This document shows positions 46,217 to 57,617 of a DNA stretch of 64,000 nt, piece by piece. Position 1 is the first letter of the stretch, and every line of letters starts with the position of its first letter. The stretch comes from Neocallimastix lanati (nom. inval.) (Eukaryota > Neocallimastigomycota > Neocallimastigomycetes > Neocallimastigales > Neocallimastigaceae). The notes under the pieces were generated by a model, which saw nothing but the letters and a program-made list of their open reading frames with translations, was not told the origin of the DNA and did not search any database. The translations under genes were made by a program, and so were the position numbers. The DNA lies in the NCBI GenBank assembly GCA_016946835.1, contig JACVTC010000075.1, positions 60,001 through 124,000 of the forward strand, read 5' to 3'.

Positions 46217-48582
46217 ATGTTATTAAAATTAGCTTTATTAATTACTAGTTTAACTAGTATAGGTGCAATATCTATTAATAAAACAGATATTGAAAATATA
46301 AATACTTCAGTTAATATTACACAATATGAAAATTCTAACCCCTTAAATTCCGCAAACGAAACTAAATCTAAACATGTGGAATTTTGTATTTATACTAGTA
46401 ATTCAATGACCAAAATAATTGATCCATATTATATGGATTCTGATTCTAGTAATAATAAAATTTATTTTGATAATATTGAAGAATATGCTAGATATATTGG
46501 GCCTAATTGGTTCGGTGTATCGTATTGTGGAAATAACACAATAGTTAATAATGTTGGAGAATATTTTAAAGTACTTGAAAATAAAAATTATGATGAGCAA
46601 AAAAATCTTTATGAACGAGATGAAGAAAAGAATGAAAATGAAAATAAAAATAAGGATGAAGAAGAAATTAGATATTCTGGTTTTAAATGTCTCACGTTTA
46701 ATGAATGTAGAGAAAATATTAAAAAAGTATATGATGGTTTTATTAAAGAAGGTCTTAAAAGTATTCTTTTTTGTTAGTAAAAATCCAGCATATAATCCTT
46801 ACCATCCTGCGTTAATTAGAGTTAAAGGACAAAATCCTGATAATATAAATATTATTACTACTATGGGTTATCCTTATGAAGGGGATAAATCTTTATTTGA
46901 TGCATTAAAAAAAGATAATAATTCCGATTTTATTGATTGTATATCTGTTAAAAATAAAGAAATAGCTTTCACATGTACAGTTTCATATACTGATGAAATC
47001 CAAAGAACTATGACTATAACTAATGAAAATTGTAATTCATATCATATATCAAATGGTATACTTCATGGAGAAGGTGATACATCTACTAAAGAAATAAGTA
47101 ACCAAATTGAAATAGCTCGTACTTTAAGTATGAGTAATTCAACAAACGGTAGTACATCCAAAGGAATTTCTAATTCTTTTGAATTAGCTCATAATGTCAT
47201 TATTTACAGAAAGTAAAGCTATGACTCATAATAATGAAACTACACATAGTGATACTACAGAAAATTCTTATTCCCATATGATAAATGAAGATCATTCACA
47301 TGCTGTAACAAAAAGTAAAGACAGTAGTAGTGAAAGTAATTGGAGTAACAGTGAAGAAAGTACTACTTCGAAGGAATATTCAAGAATGAGAAGAGAAGAT
47401 TTTGAAAATACTAGGGCTACAAAATATTTTAAGGATGCAAAAGTAGATACAAAATCAGATTTATTAAATGCATTTAACTATATTGAAGGTATAGAGGTGT
47501 ATAAATACATAAAAGATAAAGTAGATAAAGGGATAAATGAAGGTGTGGATTGGGCTGTTGCTGATGTAATAGATGATTCTATTGATGGAAAATTGGTTGA
47601 TGAATTACTTCATGCAAGATTTGATAATGAAGGGGTACATTCTGGTCCTAGTTCATATAATAAACGAAGTACTAACAATGAGAACATAAAACACAATTAT
47701 ATGAAAAGAGACTTTACAGGAATAGTTGAAGGGATAGTAGGAGCATCTAATTTTCTTGCAACTGGTGCTGGAATATATTTACAAGATCAAGCAAATATTG
47801 TTCAGAAAAAAATGTTAGAAGCACAAATACAACAATCTGCAGATGAATTAAATACACAAATTGCACAAGCTATAGCAGGTACTTATACATCAGGTAGTAG
47901 TAATATACGTGGTAGTACTAAAGGTGGTGCTAAAACAGAAAGTGAAGGATGGTCAGATTGTATTACGGATTCATCTGGTATTAACAAAGGATGGACTAAT
48001 AGTACTGGTTATTCTGACAGTTATACAACAGGTCATTAAGAAACATCGACTAAAGAAAACTCAGTTGGTGATACTACTTCTATAATGCTGACATCTAATT
48101 TTAATAAAGATAGTGGATGGGTTAATGAAGAATCAACCTCTGATACTAATACACATGGATATACCTATGGACGTTCGAAGCAAGTAAACACTAACGATCA
48201 AATTACCTATGATCAAGCTTTAGATCAATCTGCACAAATTAGTTTTACCATTTCTAATACTACATCAACAAGTAAAGTTAAAACAACAATAATTAATGTA
48301 ACACCTAAAGAAGATAAAATACAAAAAATAAAAGCCTTACCTCTATTTAAAACTGAAGTAACTGTATGGGCAACTGGTTATGTAACTGAAAGTGGTAAAG
48401 TAAAAATTAAATATAATAAAAGTCTTATTCCTATATCATTTAAAGGATTTACTCATTCACTTGAATTTTATAGTAGTTATCCACGATACGATGATGGATT
48501 AGTTAATCCTGAATTTAGTAGATTTGTATTTTACAGAGAAGATGGTAAAGCAATTAATATATTAAAATCAGGTAAATATTAA
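46217..48582 (+). pseudogene. large secreted Ser/Thr-rich protein, broken into four frames
   Basis: An ATG at 46217 opens a signal peptide (M-L-L-K-L-A-L-L-I-T-S-L-T-S-I-G-A). Coding continues through a frame change at about 46775 (T run), another near 47200, and an in-frame TAA at 48037, to a TAA at 48582: about 785 codons in all. The first 190 residues contain several Cys. The middle alternates Ser/Thr with polar residues (T-H-S-D-T-T-E-N-S, S-S-S-E-S-N-W-S-N-S-E-E-S-T-T). Then come a hydrophobic Gly/Ala stretch (I-V-E-G-I-V-G-A-S-N-F-L-A-T-G-A-G-I) and more Ser/Thr, Gly-rich repeats. The last 165 residues look like beta-strands ending in F-Y-R-E-D-G-K-A. The alternating pattern vaguely recalls beta-barrel surface proteins; family not recognised. 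All four parts are well conserved in style, so breaks may be recent or base errors. Confidence 0.6.
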
Positions 48583-49724
48583 ACTTAGTATAATATTTTA
48601 ATAATATTAAAGGTTTGTTTTTATTATTATGTTATAATTTATATGTATATAAATTCAAAGAGACATATCAATAATAAATATATAAATATAAGTATAAATT
48701 AAACGAGATAATAGAAAATTTAAAACATACAAATTAAAATAAAATTTTATAAAATTAAAAATATTTAAAATTATAACATAATAGATTAAGAAGCAAAATA
48801 TATGATAATATATAATAATTAAGAAGTTTTTTGAGGTCTATATATTCAAAAGATAAAAAAATATTTAAATTATACTTTTATTTATAATAATATTAATAGA
48901 GTAATAATAGATGATATTTTTATTTATTGGCAATAATAATTTTAAAATTTTAAAAATTAAATATTTTAAAGGACTTTTTAAAAATTAAATAATATAGATT
49001 AATTTTATATTTAACAAATATTTTTTATGGTTTGATTTATAAAATATTAAACTATTTTAACGTTTATTATTTTCCAAATACAATTATTAAAATTAATTTA
49101 TTAATATAAATTTTACCATTACTAATACTTTAAATAGTATATATACTTTTAAAAATTATTTTAATTAAATCTGTGTATTACAACATATTTTAATATTTTA
49201 TTTAAACAGACCTTTTGAATATTATTCTTTTAAAAAATATTTGCATTATTTTCTTTTTCTTTTAATTGTTTTACTAAAAATTTTATTTAATTTTATTCTT
49301 TTTCTTTTATTTAGTTATTTTTTTATTTTTATTTTTAATTTTATTTATTTCATTGTGATAGTATGAATTTGATGTAAAGTATTGATATTATGTTAATAGT
49401 ATTATTGTTAGACTTGAATATATATAAAAATAATATATATAGCATATATAATATCTAAATATAACTATATTTGTAATGAATTACATTCGTTACTTTGATA
49501 ATTATACACATCTATTGTTCTATCTTTATGCTTCTTGTAATTTTTGATATTAATATTATTTGCATGTTTTTCATACATAAAAATATTGTATCCATGTTTA
49601 ATATATAATTTTGTATTATATAAATCTTAAACATTACACGATTAGTTTAACAAATATTATATAGTAATTAATAACTATGCCTGAGATATAGCTATTAGTA
49701 AACCAACTTTAATAGTGGTACAAA
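48583..49724. other. AT-rich intergenic DNA between convergent genes
   Basis: Nothing coding or repeated is seen. It separates the 3' ends of the Ser/Thr-rich gene and the PI-PLC gene. Confidence 0.55.
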
Positions 49725-51095
49725 TTATTGGCTACCTGGGAGTATCGTGCGGATCTCCCACTTTTGATCATTTTGAGCATTGTTACAATCATTCAAAGTT
49801 AAACGGTATTCATTCTTATTAGTTGAACTCATTATTCCAAGGCATTTTTTGGAATTCAATGAAGAAATAATAGCTTGTTTTTTCTTACTATGTTTAATAA
49901 AAGATGAAGGACTACGAGTATCACTCATAATAATAGTACCTTGATCAATATCAATGACATCTAAATACCAACCAGTCTTTAATGATTTGTAGAAACCGTT
50001 TTCTGACTGGGGAATTTGCCATTTGGACGAGTCGGAGTTATCGTAATTGCCAATTTGTGGTCTGTTAGTAAGTTTATTACCTGATACTAAGCATTTATTC
50101 AATTCAGGTTTATAGACCCATACATTTTGAGTTTTAGCTTCGAATAAAGTGTTAGGTTGTATATCCCATAATTGCCATACTTGCTTCTCAGATCCAATAC
50201 AAGGATTAAGATAACCATTGGTTGCATTACCTGATGTTTCTTCTCGATCACCTTTGCTTAAATATTCATTTGGGGATAATGGCGATTTAATCAAGCCATC
50301 ATCGGTATATTCAAATACTACGTTTTTATTGATATCACATGTGTCTACTTTAAGTTTGCCACTGGTAATATCTTCAAGATACATGCATTTATTTGGATTT
50401 ACATAGGAACGGAAGTATCCTTTAGGGAGAGAATCAATATACCATACATGAGTTACTAAGTTGGAACAAGGTTTAATTAGTGGCTTAATAGGTTTTTCCT
50501 GAGTTTCATTTTTTACTTTATTGTTTATGATTAAACATTCATTCAAACTTGGATTGTATATCCATACATACTTGGCATTAGGATCGAGAGTTGGAAAACT
50601 TGTGTTTGTAATAACGAAATAACTAGAATTTTCTTCTATATATGTAGAAATCTTGTTTTTCATTGTTTCTAGAGGCGCTTCCGAGTTTTCTATTTTTAAA
50701 TGTATTATGACAACTTCTGTTGGGTGATCCTTTAAAAAATCAATACAATTTTCGAATACAAATTTTAATTTGAGTCCAAGATCGGTTTTAGGGATAAAAC
50801 ATCTAGCTACATCGTGATTTATTAAAATATCATCATCGTCGTTATCTAACTTAATTCTTATATCTAAGTATCTAATACCCTTCGTCAATTAACTCTTAAT
50901 AGATAGGCATTGTGTTTTAGAAAAAGTAGGGTAGTCAACTTTAGCAGTCCCAGAATCGTGTGTTCCAGGAATATTTATTTTATCAAGACTCTGATCATCT
51001 TTAATATATTGCATCCAATCACTATCTGGATTATCGGCATTAATAAATACTATCGTAAAAATAATAAAAACAACAAATGTCGAAAACACTTTCAT
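49725..51095 (-). pseudogene. secreted PI-PLC X-domain protein with ricin-type C-terminal repeats, one in-frame stop
   Basis: Starts at 51095 with a signal peptide (M-K-V-F-S-T-F-V-V-F-I-I-F-T-I-V-F). It then shows the phosphatidylinositol-specific phospholipase C X-domain: W-M-Q-Y-I, I-P-G-T-H-D-S-G with the first catalytic His (residue 46), G-I-R-Y-L-D-I-R, then the second His in L-I-N-H-D (residue about 94) and H-P-T-E-V-V-I-I-H-L-K. Bacterial-type enzymes have H-G at the second His; here it is H-D. The C-terminal about 250 residues hold two related units (V-W-I-Y-N-P-S-L-N-E-C-L and V-W-V-Y-K-P-E-L-N-K-C-L) and a final N-D-Q-K-W-E-I, resembling ricin-type beta-trefoil repeats. The frame is cut by one TAA at 50886-50888, where the family has Gln (one base from CAA). 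It may be a pseudogene, a base error or read-through. Confidence 0.8.
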
Positions 51096-51636
51096 AGCTT
51101 AATACCTAATATTTATATTTTAAAACGAAAAATAATATTTATGTTTATTCAAATATATGAATATCAATGAAATAATATCAAAAATATTTTATTGTTGTAC
51201 GATAACAACTTATTTTTTTTTTATATTTCTTTTTTGGAAAAATCAGTTTATTTTCACCCTGTCTCTCTCGTTTTTAAACTTTAAATATGAGATACTGGTT
51301 TGATCGATAAAACATAAAAAATAATTGAAATTAATAAATATTTATTAAATTGGAATTTCAAATTATCGTTATCTAAGAGTCATCGTTGAATGTTTTATTA
51401 ATTTACCTATACTAAAATTCTCGACTATTATTTAACAATTTGTTTATAAAATACAATCTATTATTATTTAACGTTATTTTTTCAAATATTTAAAAATATA
51501 TCGTAAAGATGACCTTTTGAAGTTGTGGACATAAATAATTCTATGTTTGTAAAACAATCTATTATAAAATAAATACCAACTAATTTGAGTATATAATAAT
51601 ATTAAATTTTAAAAAATAGTACTTATAAATACTTTA
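51096..51636. other. intergenic DNA upstream of the PI-PLC gene
   Basis: Probable promoter region of the minus-strand PI-PLC gene and 3' side of the Cys-rich gene. No coding supported. Confidence 0.5.
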
Positions 51637-52353
51637 TCATATTTTATTAGAGGATTTTGAATCTGCATAACAACAACAACAACACCAAAAGCAAATAAAT
51701 AAAAATACAGGTATACCAAAAATTAAATAAATTCGGATTATACCACCAACCGGTACAGAATCAGATGGCATTTGGTTTGAACCCATCTGACAAACACCCT
51801 GGTAACATCTTTCAGATGAACATTCAGCATCAGTATTACACTGATCTCTGTAAGCTTTTCCACAATACATGTAGGACTTGTAACCTGAAAACACGGTAGG
51901 AGCTTTGTAAATACTGTCACAATGCACAATAGGAGTTTGGTTGTTGAACATACAGTAGCCTATAGATGTGTTGTTATTATCATTACTATTATTCTTAAAG
52001 AAGCATTTATTAGACAAACATTCTGAATTATAATTACAGTAAGTTTCACTATCGCATTTGTTGGATATAATCTGGTCGTAGTTACATGTTTCGATAATGT
52101 ACTCAACTATTATTCCATACTCATTTGGAAGTTTAACTGTAGAATCCGCGTAGTACGAATTAGCAGATACACAGATCTTATTTTTACAGTAAAAGCTAAC
52201 CTTATACTCTTTTGTCATGTTCAATACTTCATCTTGAGTTTTATATTCTATTCGACTGTCAGGCCACTGACTTTTAACCAACTGAATTTTATTAATTACA
52301 AATAATATGATAAATACATTTAATAGATTAATGATTTGTAACATAATAATCAA
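51637..52353 (-). CDS. Cys-rich cell-surface protein with C-terminal membrane anchor
   Basis: 238 residues from an ATG at 52353 (a second ATG lies three codons on). N-terminal signal peptide (I-I-N-L-L-N-V-F-I-I-L-F-V-I), about 18 Cys in the ectodomain, including C-N-Y-N-S-E-C-L-S-N-K-C and Y-C-G-K-A-Y-R-D-Q-C-N-T-D-A-E-C-S-S-E-R-C-Y-Q-G-V-C. Then a membrane segment (I-Y-L-I-F-G-I-P-V-F-L-F-I-C-F-W) followed by C-C-C-C-C and a short polar tail. The CCCCC cluster next to the membrane may be lipidated. Paralogue of the broken gene at 28.8-29.8 kb, which lacks this anchor. Intact and probably expressed; ligand unknown. Confidence 0.8.
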   Translation of the reverse strand: MIIMLQIINLLNVFIILFVINKIQLVKSQWPDSRIEYKTQDEVLNMTKEYKVSFYCKNKICVSANSYYADSTVKLPNEYGIIVEYIIETCNYDQIISNKCDSETYCNYNSECLSNKCFFKNNSNDNNNTSIGYCMFNNQTPIVHCDSIYKAPTVFSGYKSYMYCGKAYRDQCNTDAECSSERCYQGVCQMGSNQMPSDSVPVGGIIRIYLIFGIPVFLFICFWCCCCCYADSKSSNKI

Positions 52354-52941
52354 TTAGTTTTTCTAATTATTTTATACAATCTATATATACTTAATATTTC
52401 TTAAAAAAAAAACTTAACTATTTTCATATATTATTTTTATATATTTGCTTAATAATATCATATTTCAAATCAATTTAAATTATATAAATAAACTACAAAT
52501 AATTATTTATTTTAAATTGTTTTAAAATAATTTGATAATATTATTTAATGTAATATTTTTTTTAATTGGTCCTAATATTTATTAACCATTTAAATAATTA
52601 TTAAAAATAAATTTTATTAATATTTATATATTAACAATAAAATATCACAAACATATTAATAATCAATAATTTTTAATTTTATATATAATCATATTACAAT
52701 TATTACTATTAACATATAAATAAATAAACAAATGAAATAAATAAATTTAAATAAATATTTATTAATTAAATATTTAAAATATAACTAGTTAATATACAAA
52801 ACATAAAAATGAATGTGGTGCATTTCGCCTATTTTTAAAATTTAAATTTTCAATACGCCATTTATTTTTAATGGCTTGTAAAATTTTTTATTAACGCCAT
52901 AAAAAATTTTAATTCAATTATATGTTAAAAAAATAAATGTA

Positions 52942-52976
<35 letters not shown>

Positions 52977-53090
52977 AGAATGTAATAATATAAGTATATA
53001 AAATAAAATTAAATAAAATAAAATAAAATTAATATTGATTGTAATAAAGTACAAGTAATAGATATCTATTTTATTTTATTTTATTTTATT
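52354..53090. other. AT-rich intergenic DNA with AAATAAAT array
   Basis: (AAAT)n at 52936-52978 and A/T runs. A GTGCATTTCGCC stretch at 52817 resembles the MITE terminus only superficially. No gene. Confidence 0.55.
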
Positions 53091-53900
53091 TTATTTAATC
53101 TGTACTTTATATTCATATTTTGACTATTTATTTTTATTTTATTTTATTTTATTTAATCTATACTTTATATTCATATTCTACTATTTATTTTATTTTATTT
53201 TATTCAATCTATACTTTATATTCATATTCTACTATTTATTTTATTTTATTTAATTTTATTCAATCTGTACTTTATATTCATATTCTACTATTTATTTTAT
53301 TTTATTTTATTTTATTCAATCTGTACTTATATTTATGTTTCTACTATTTATTTTATTTTATTTTATTTTATTTTATTTTATTTTATTTTATTTTATTTTA
53401 TTTTATTTTATTTTATTTTATTTTATTTTATTTTATTTTATTTTATTTTATTTTATTTTATTTTATTTTATTTTATTTTATTTTATTTTATTTTATTTAA
53501 TCTGTACTTTATATTTATATTCTACTATTTATTTTATTTTATTTTATTTTATTTTATTTTATTTATTTTATTTTATTTAATCTGTACTTTATATTTATAT
53601 TCTACTATTTATTTTAGTTCATTTTATTTTATTTAATCTGTACTTTTTATTCATATTTTACTATTTATTTTATTTTATTTTATTTTATTTTATTTTATTT
53701 AATTTATTTAATCTGTACTTTATATTCATATTCTACTATTTATTTTATTTATATTATTTTATTTTATTTTATTTATTTTATTTAATCTGTACTTTATATT
53801 TATATTCTACTATATATTTTATTTTATTTAATCTGTACTTTATATACATTTTTCGAATATTTATTTTTATATTATTTTATTTTATTCAATCTGTACTTAA
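53065..53900 (+). repeat. compound minisatellite: TTTTA pentamers with a conserved spacer
   Basis: About a dozen units. Each is a variable (TTTTA)n run followed by AATCTGTACTTTATATTCATATTCTACTATTTA with minor variants. One run near 53341-53498 extends to about 30 pentamers. The long Phe-Ile-Leu-Tyr frames are translations of this array. The constant spacer with a variable pentamer indicates unit-level duplication plus slippage. Confidence 0.85.
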
Positions 53901-53946
53901 ATTAAATATCATATTAATTATTTTATTTTATATTATTCAAACTAAT

Positions 53947-55369
53947 TATTGATGTAAGTGAGTCTAACAACGGAAAAGAGCAAATAATTATTAATAAGAA
54001 ATATAAATTTAATTTTTCATAAATAAGAAAAGATAATTCCAAAATTTATAAATGTACCGAATATAAAAAAATAAATAAATGTAAATCTTTTATTATTTTA
54101 AATGAAAATAAAGAAATCTTAAAATATGATAGTTCACATATTCTCACATATTAATCCTGAAAAAGAATACGATATATTTCTATCTATCTATAATGAAACA
54201 TAAAATTAAATATGGAATTGAAAAAAGCTCAATTCCTTTTGGTATAAAAATAAAACCCCCATATAATAAAATTTCTAAAGAAATGGGATTTATATGTCCA
54301 GAATATAATTCAATTAAATCCCAAATATCAAGAAATTTAAATAAAAACTACCATCCAATGTAACAACATTTGCTGAAATTCCTAGTGAATCTGAATATTA
54401 TATAATAAACCGAGGTAAAAATTTTATGATATTCAAAAATTTTAATTTAATAATTTTTCAATCCCCTTTTCAAGCAAAATTATTTAAAGAATATAATGAT
54501 AATATATTTGTTGATAGTACATTTTTTTATTGCCCCTAAATTTAGTTATCAAATATTTATTACAAGAACTTAAGCTAAAGAATAAATAGTTTTTACACTA
54601 CTTCTTATGCAATATTAAAAAATAAAGAACAAGAAACATATAAAATATTATTTTAAAAATTAAAAAAAAAATGCTAATACATGTAACAATAATATTATAA
54701 TTGTACCAAAAAATTTGCATTGTGATTTTGAAAGGGGCATATCTAAAGCAGCAAAAACAATATTTCCTAATACAAATATTAAATATTGCATTTGGCATTA
54801 TAAAAAATTACTAGAAATTAAAAAAAATAAAATATGCTATTAATGAAATAAAAAATGATAATAATATATTTATTTATTACAAAGCTATTTCAAATTTACA
54901 ATTTATAAATCCTGAATACATATTTGATATTTATGTTATAATTAAAATTAAATCCATTAATAATAATTATTGTAAATTTTTAAAATTTTTAGAATATTTT
55001 TATAAAACATATTTAATTGATTATGATATGAAATTATGGAATTATTATAATAATATGGAACATATAACAAACAATGAATCAGAATCACTCAATAATTATT
55101 TAAATAATTTATTTCCAACAAAACATCTTATTTATGAATTAATAGATAAATTAAATGAACTTGAACATTTACCATATTATGATTATCAAAGAAAAATAAG
55201 AGGAATTTGGAAAATAAAAAAAAGAGCAATAAATAAAGCTAATTAAATCAGTGTCCTAATTGAACGCTACAAAAATATTTATGCCAAGTTAATTGATGCT
55301 AAATGTAATAGAAATAGTATTATTAATTTGTGGTTTGATTGTTTAGCTGATTTAAATAATATAATATAA
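53947..55369 (+). pseudogene. decayed MULE-type transposase with FLYWCH-like zinc finger
   Basis: Read across several frames. An N-terminal FLYWCH-like module (K-I-Y-K-C-T-E-Y, then N-K-C-K-S-F-I-I-L, then S-S-H-x-H-I-N-P-E) is followed by a linker and the MULE transposase core. The core shows N-I-F-V-D-S-T-F-F (first catalytic Asp), then L-H-C-D-F-E-R-G (second Asp), then C-I-W-H-Y, and the terminal T-N-N-E-S-E-S-L-N-N-Y (55070-55110). At least six stops and frameshifts make it inactive. No terminal inverted repeats were identified around it. It is unknown whether this family mobilised the TTTCGCAA MITEs. Confidence 0.7.
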
Positions 55370-55710
55370 ATATTACTTTATATAATAAATAATTAAGAAA
55401 TGAGGAATGACCAAATGAAATAATTAGAATTCTGTCATTCAAAAATTTAATTTATAAAGCTTATTAAATTTATACAGTTTAAATAAATATTCAAATACTA
55501 TGTATAATTAATAGATTTATCATTATAATTATTATTTTTTTAATAACATCCAAATAAAAGAATTATTATTAATAACATTTATATTTTTATATAATTCTTT
55601 TATTAATAACATTTAAATAAAAGAATTAAAAATTATAAAATCTAACCATTACATGATTTATTTAATTATTCACTTAATAATTAATTTAAAAATTGAAGTA
55701 ACAAAATAAT
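55370..55710. other. AT-rich spacer with short inverted/direct repeats
   Basis: A TTATTAATAACATTTAAATAAAAGAATTA-type segment occurs twice, partly inverted, at 55540-55630. It may mark a junction between the transposase relic and the viral block; no gene. Confidence 0.45.
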
Positions 55711-56126
55711 TCAATAAAATAATATTATGTAGAATAATAAATAATAACTCATAGGAGTAGATTGGAAACGTGGACGAGTAAAACAAAAATTACATAAGAA
55801 TATCCCTTCGTCAAGCCATCGATCCAAGTGGTGATTGGATATTGATTTATAAGCCTTGACATGATTTTCTAAATTGGCGTAAATATTTCTCAAAAGTTTG
55901 GGAGGTGCAATATTTGTTTTTTTAGTGGAAATAGCAATATCGATTTCATTTTCATTATCATAAGGTTCATCCTCAACGATAACTACTTTAACTTTTTCTA
56001 AATCAAAAAAGAAAATGTTTTAAATACATTTTCTACTGGTGGAATATATTGTGTGTTTCTCAACTGATTATATATATGAGAAATTAATTTAGAATTTTTA
56101 ACAAAGAAATCATTCCACGACGACAT
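55711..56126 (-). pseudogene. decayed uracil-DNA glycosylase, viral-type
   Basis: From ATG 56126: S-S-W-N-D-F-F, then V-F-K-T-F-S-F. After a one-base shift in a T6 run come K-V-K-V-V-I-V and a degraded catalytic loop (D-E-P-Y-D where the family has Q-D-P-Y-H). Then P-P-K-L-L-R-N-I-Y-A-N-L-E, L-D-R-W-L-D-E-G-I-F-L-C-N and a damaged S-H segment (T-P-M-S-Y-Y). This order and spacing match family 1 uracil-DNA glycosylases, which remove uracil from DNA. Enzyme activity is surely lost: the catalytic loop and the final His region are altered and the end is missing. Such enzymes occur in several giant viruses and in hosts; the neighbours favour the virus. Confidence 0.65.
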
Positions 56127-57617
56127 GGTTGATAAAGAGAATATCGATTATTTGAAATGGTTTATTGATAAATATGGCGTCTATGCTAATCTTGATAAAC
56201 TATTTTTAAAGAAGCTTTTTGATATCAAGTTATTTCTTGAATAAATAAAACCGGAATTGAATCATTTAGACATTGTTATCCCTGAAGTGAAATACGATCA
56301 TTTGATGATTCAGAAAAAAACCTATTTTATTTCTTTAGTGCATGACTCTTTTGAAATACAAATACCAGCACCTATAGATGGTGTGTTTATCGTCGAAGGA
56401 ATAGAAAAAGTGATTATTTCTCAGGAGTTATTTTGTACTCCCATTTTCATCTATAAAAATGACTGTATTGAATATAAAGAATGTAATAAGGAGGGAAAAT
56501 TTCAATCGTTTGAAATGTTTACGTATTATAAGTATATTGAATATGTAAGAAAAGTGTTGAGTAAGGGAAAGGCTGAGAAATCTATAAAAAATTTTAGTAA
56601 TGAACATACAAACTTTGATTTCTACTATACTTTTTTGAGTAAGGATCGTCGTAGAAAGTTGACGAAAATGAAAAGACACGTTATTTTAGACATTCGAATT
56701 TATTATTCCTTATTTTTCTAGTTACTACGTGTTAAAGGAATTAAATTGCACGAAAAGCAGAGTATCTCGTTAGTGTATGTGCTTCGTTATTTAAAGCCGG
56801 AATTTTCATTGAGTGAAATTAAACAGATTATTATAGAAAATGTCATTAGGAAAAACATTCCTGAAGATAGAGAAGTAACGATTCCAGATTCTTCTCCAGA
56901 AACTACTCTAGAATCCATCTTATCTCATCGAAAGGAATCCAAAGAAGAAATCATTAGCATTATCAATGGCATGATCGACAGTTATCTCACACCAGATTCT
57001 TTACATTGTGATCGTTCTTCCTTTGACGATAAAAACACCAAATTTTACACCTATTTATGCAGGGCGAGAGTGTTCTTAGATTTTAATAGTAGTAGGTCTT
57101 ACTTTAGTAATCGGATTGATTATTTTCCCTCTTCCATACACCGAAAAATAAAATATTTTGGAATGGATAGAAAAAATAAAAAATTAGACATGAATAGTTT
57201 TGTATCCAATTTGAATTTAACTTTATATAACATGGTCAAATCAGGTACGATTAGGTCTTATTTTTGTGAATATTCTTCCATAGCTGTTCAAACGCTAAGC
57301 AAACGGTCTTATTACGATAAGTTATCGCATATTCGAAGAGTACAGATACCAATTAATACGGAAAGTGAAAATTTGGAGTTACGTTTGTCCTACGAAAACG
57401 GCTACTTTTTTCCCTTTGAAACACAGAGTCTAAGGATATAGGACTAGTGAAGTATTTTGGACTATCGATATTGATTGCTCCTGATTTTACTATGGATTTA
57501 TCCTACTTATCGTCAGTACTTTATGATTCTCCTCATTATAATGACTTTAAAGATAACAAACAAAATGATAAAAGAGAATATCCAGTATTATTGAATTCTA
57601 GATTCATAGGTTTGACT
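56125..57617 (+). pseudogene. viral-type RNA polymerase subunit 2 (RPB2-like), 5' part
   Basis: Frame 1 runs from ATG 56125 with stops at about 56242 (TAA) and 56719 (TAG), then shifts near 57440. Recognisable: P-A-P-I-D-G-V-F-I-V-E-G-I-E-K-V-I-I-S-Q (protrusion), the L-L-R-V-K-G-I lobe entrance, F-F... S-N-R-I-D-Y, then the fork-loop motif S-Y-Y-D-K-L-S-H-I-R-R-V-Q-I-P. The P-F-E-T-Q segment (E-T-P-E-G in other RPB2) and G-L-V-K-Y-F follow, then L-N-S-R-F-I-G near the break. The coding is cut at about 57617 by retroelement sequence and resumes at 58745. The residues fit the second-largest polymerase subunit of cytoplasmic DNA viruses better than a host gene, given the absence of introns and the neighbouring genes. 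Confidence 0.8.

Noticed and set aside
52805-52900. ATTTCGCC motif as a further MITE end
   Set aside because: Only eight bases resemble the terminus and the following GTGGCTTAAAATATT block is missing.
56428-56679. Minus-strand frame opposite RPB2
   Set aside because: Shadow of the RPB2 frame; the plus-strand residues match a known family.
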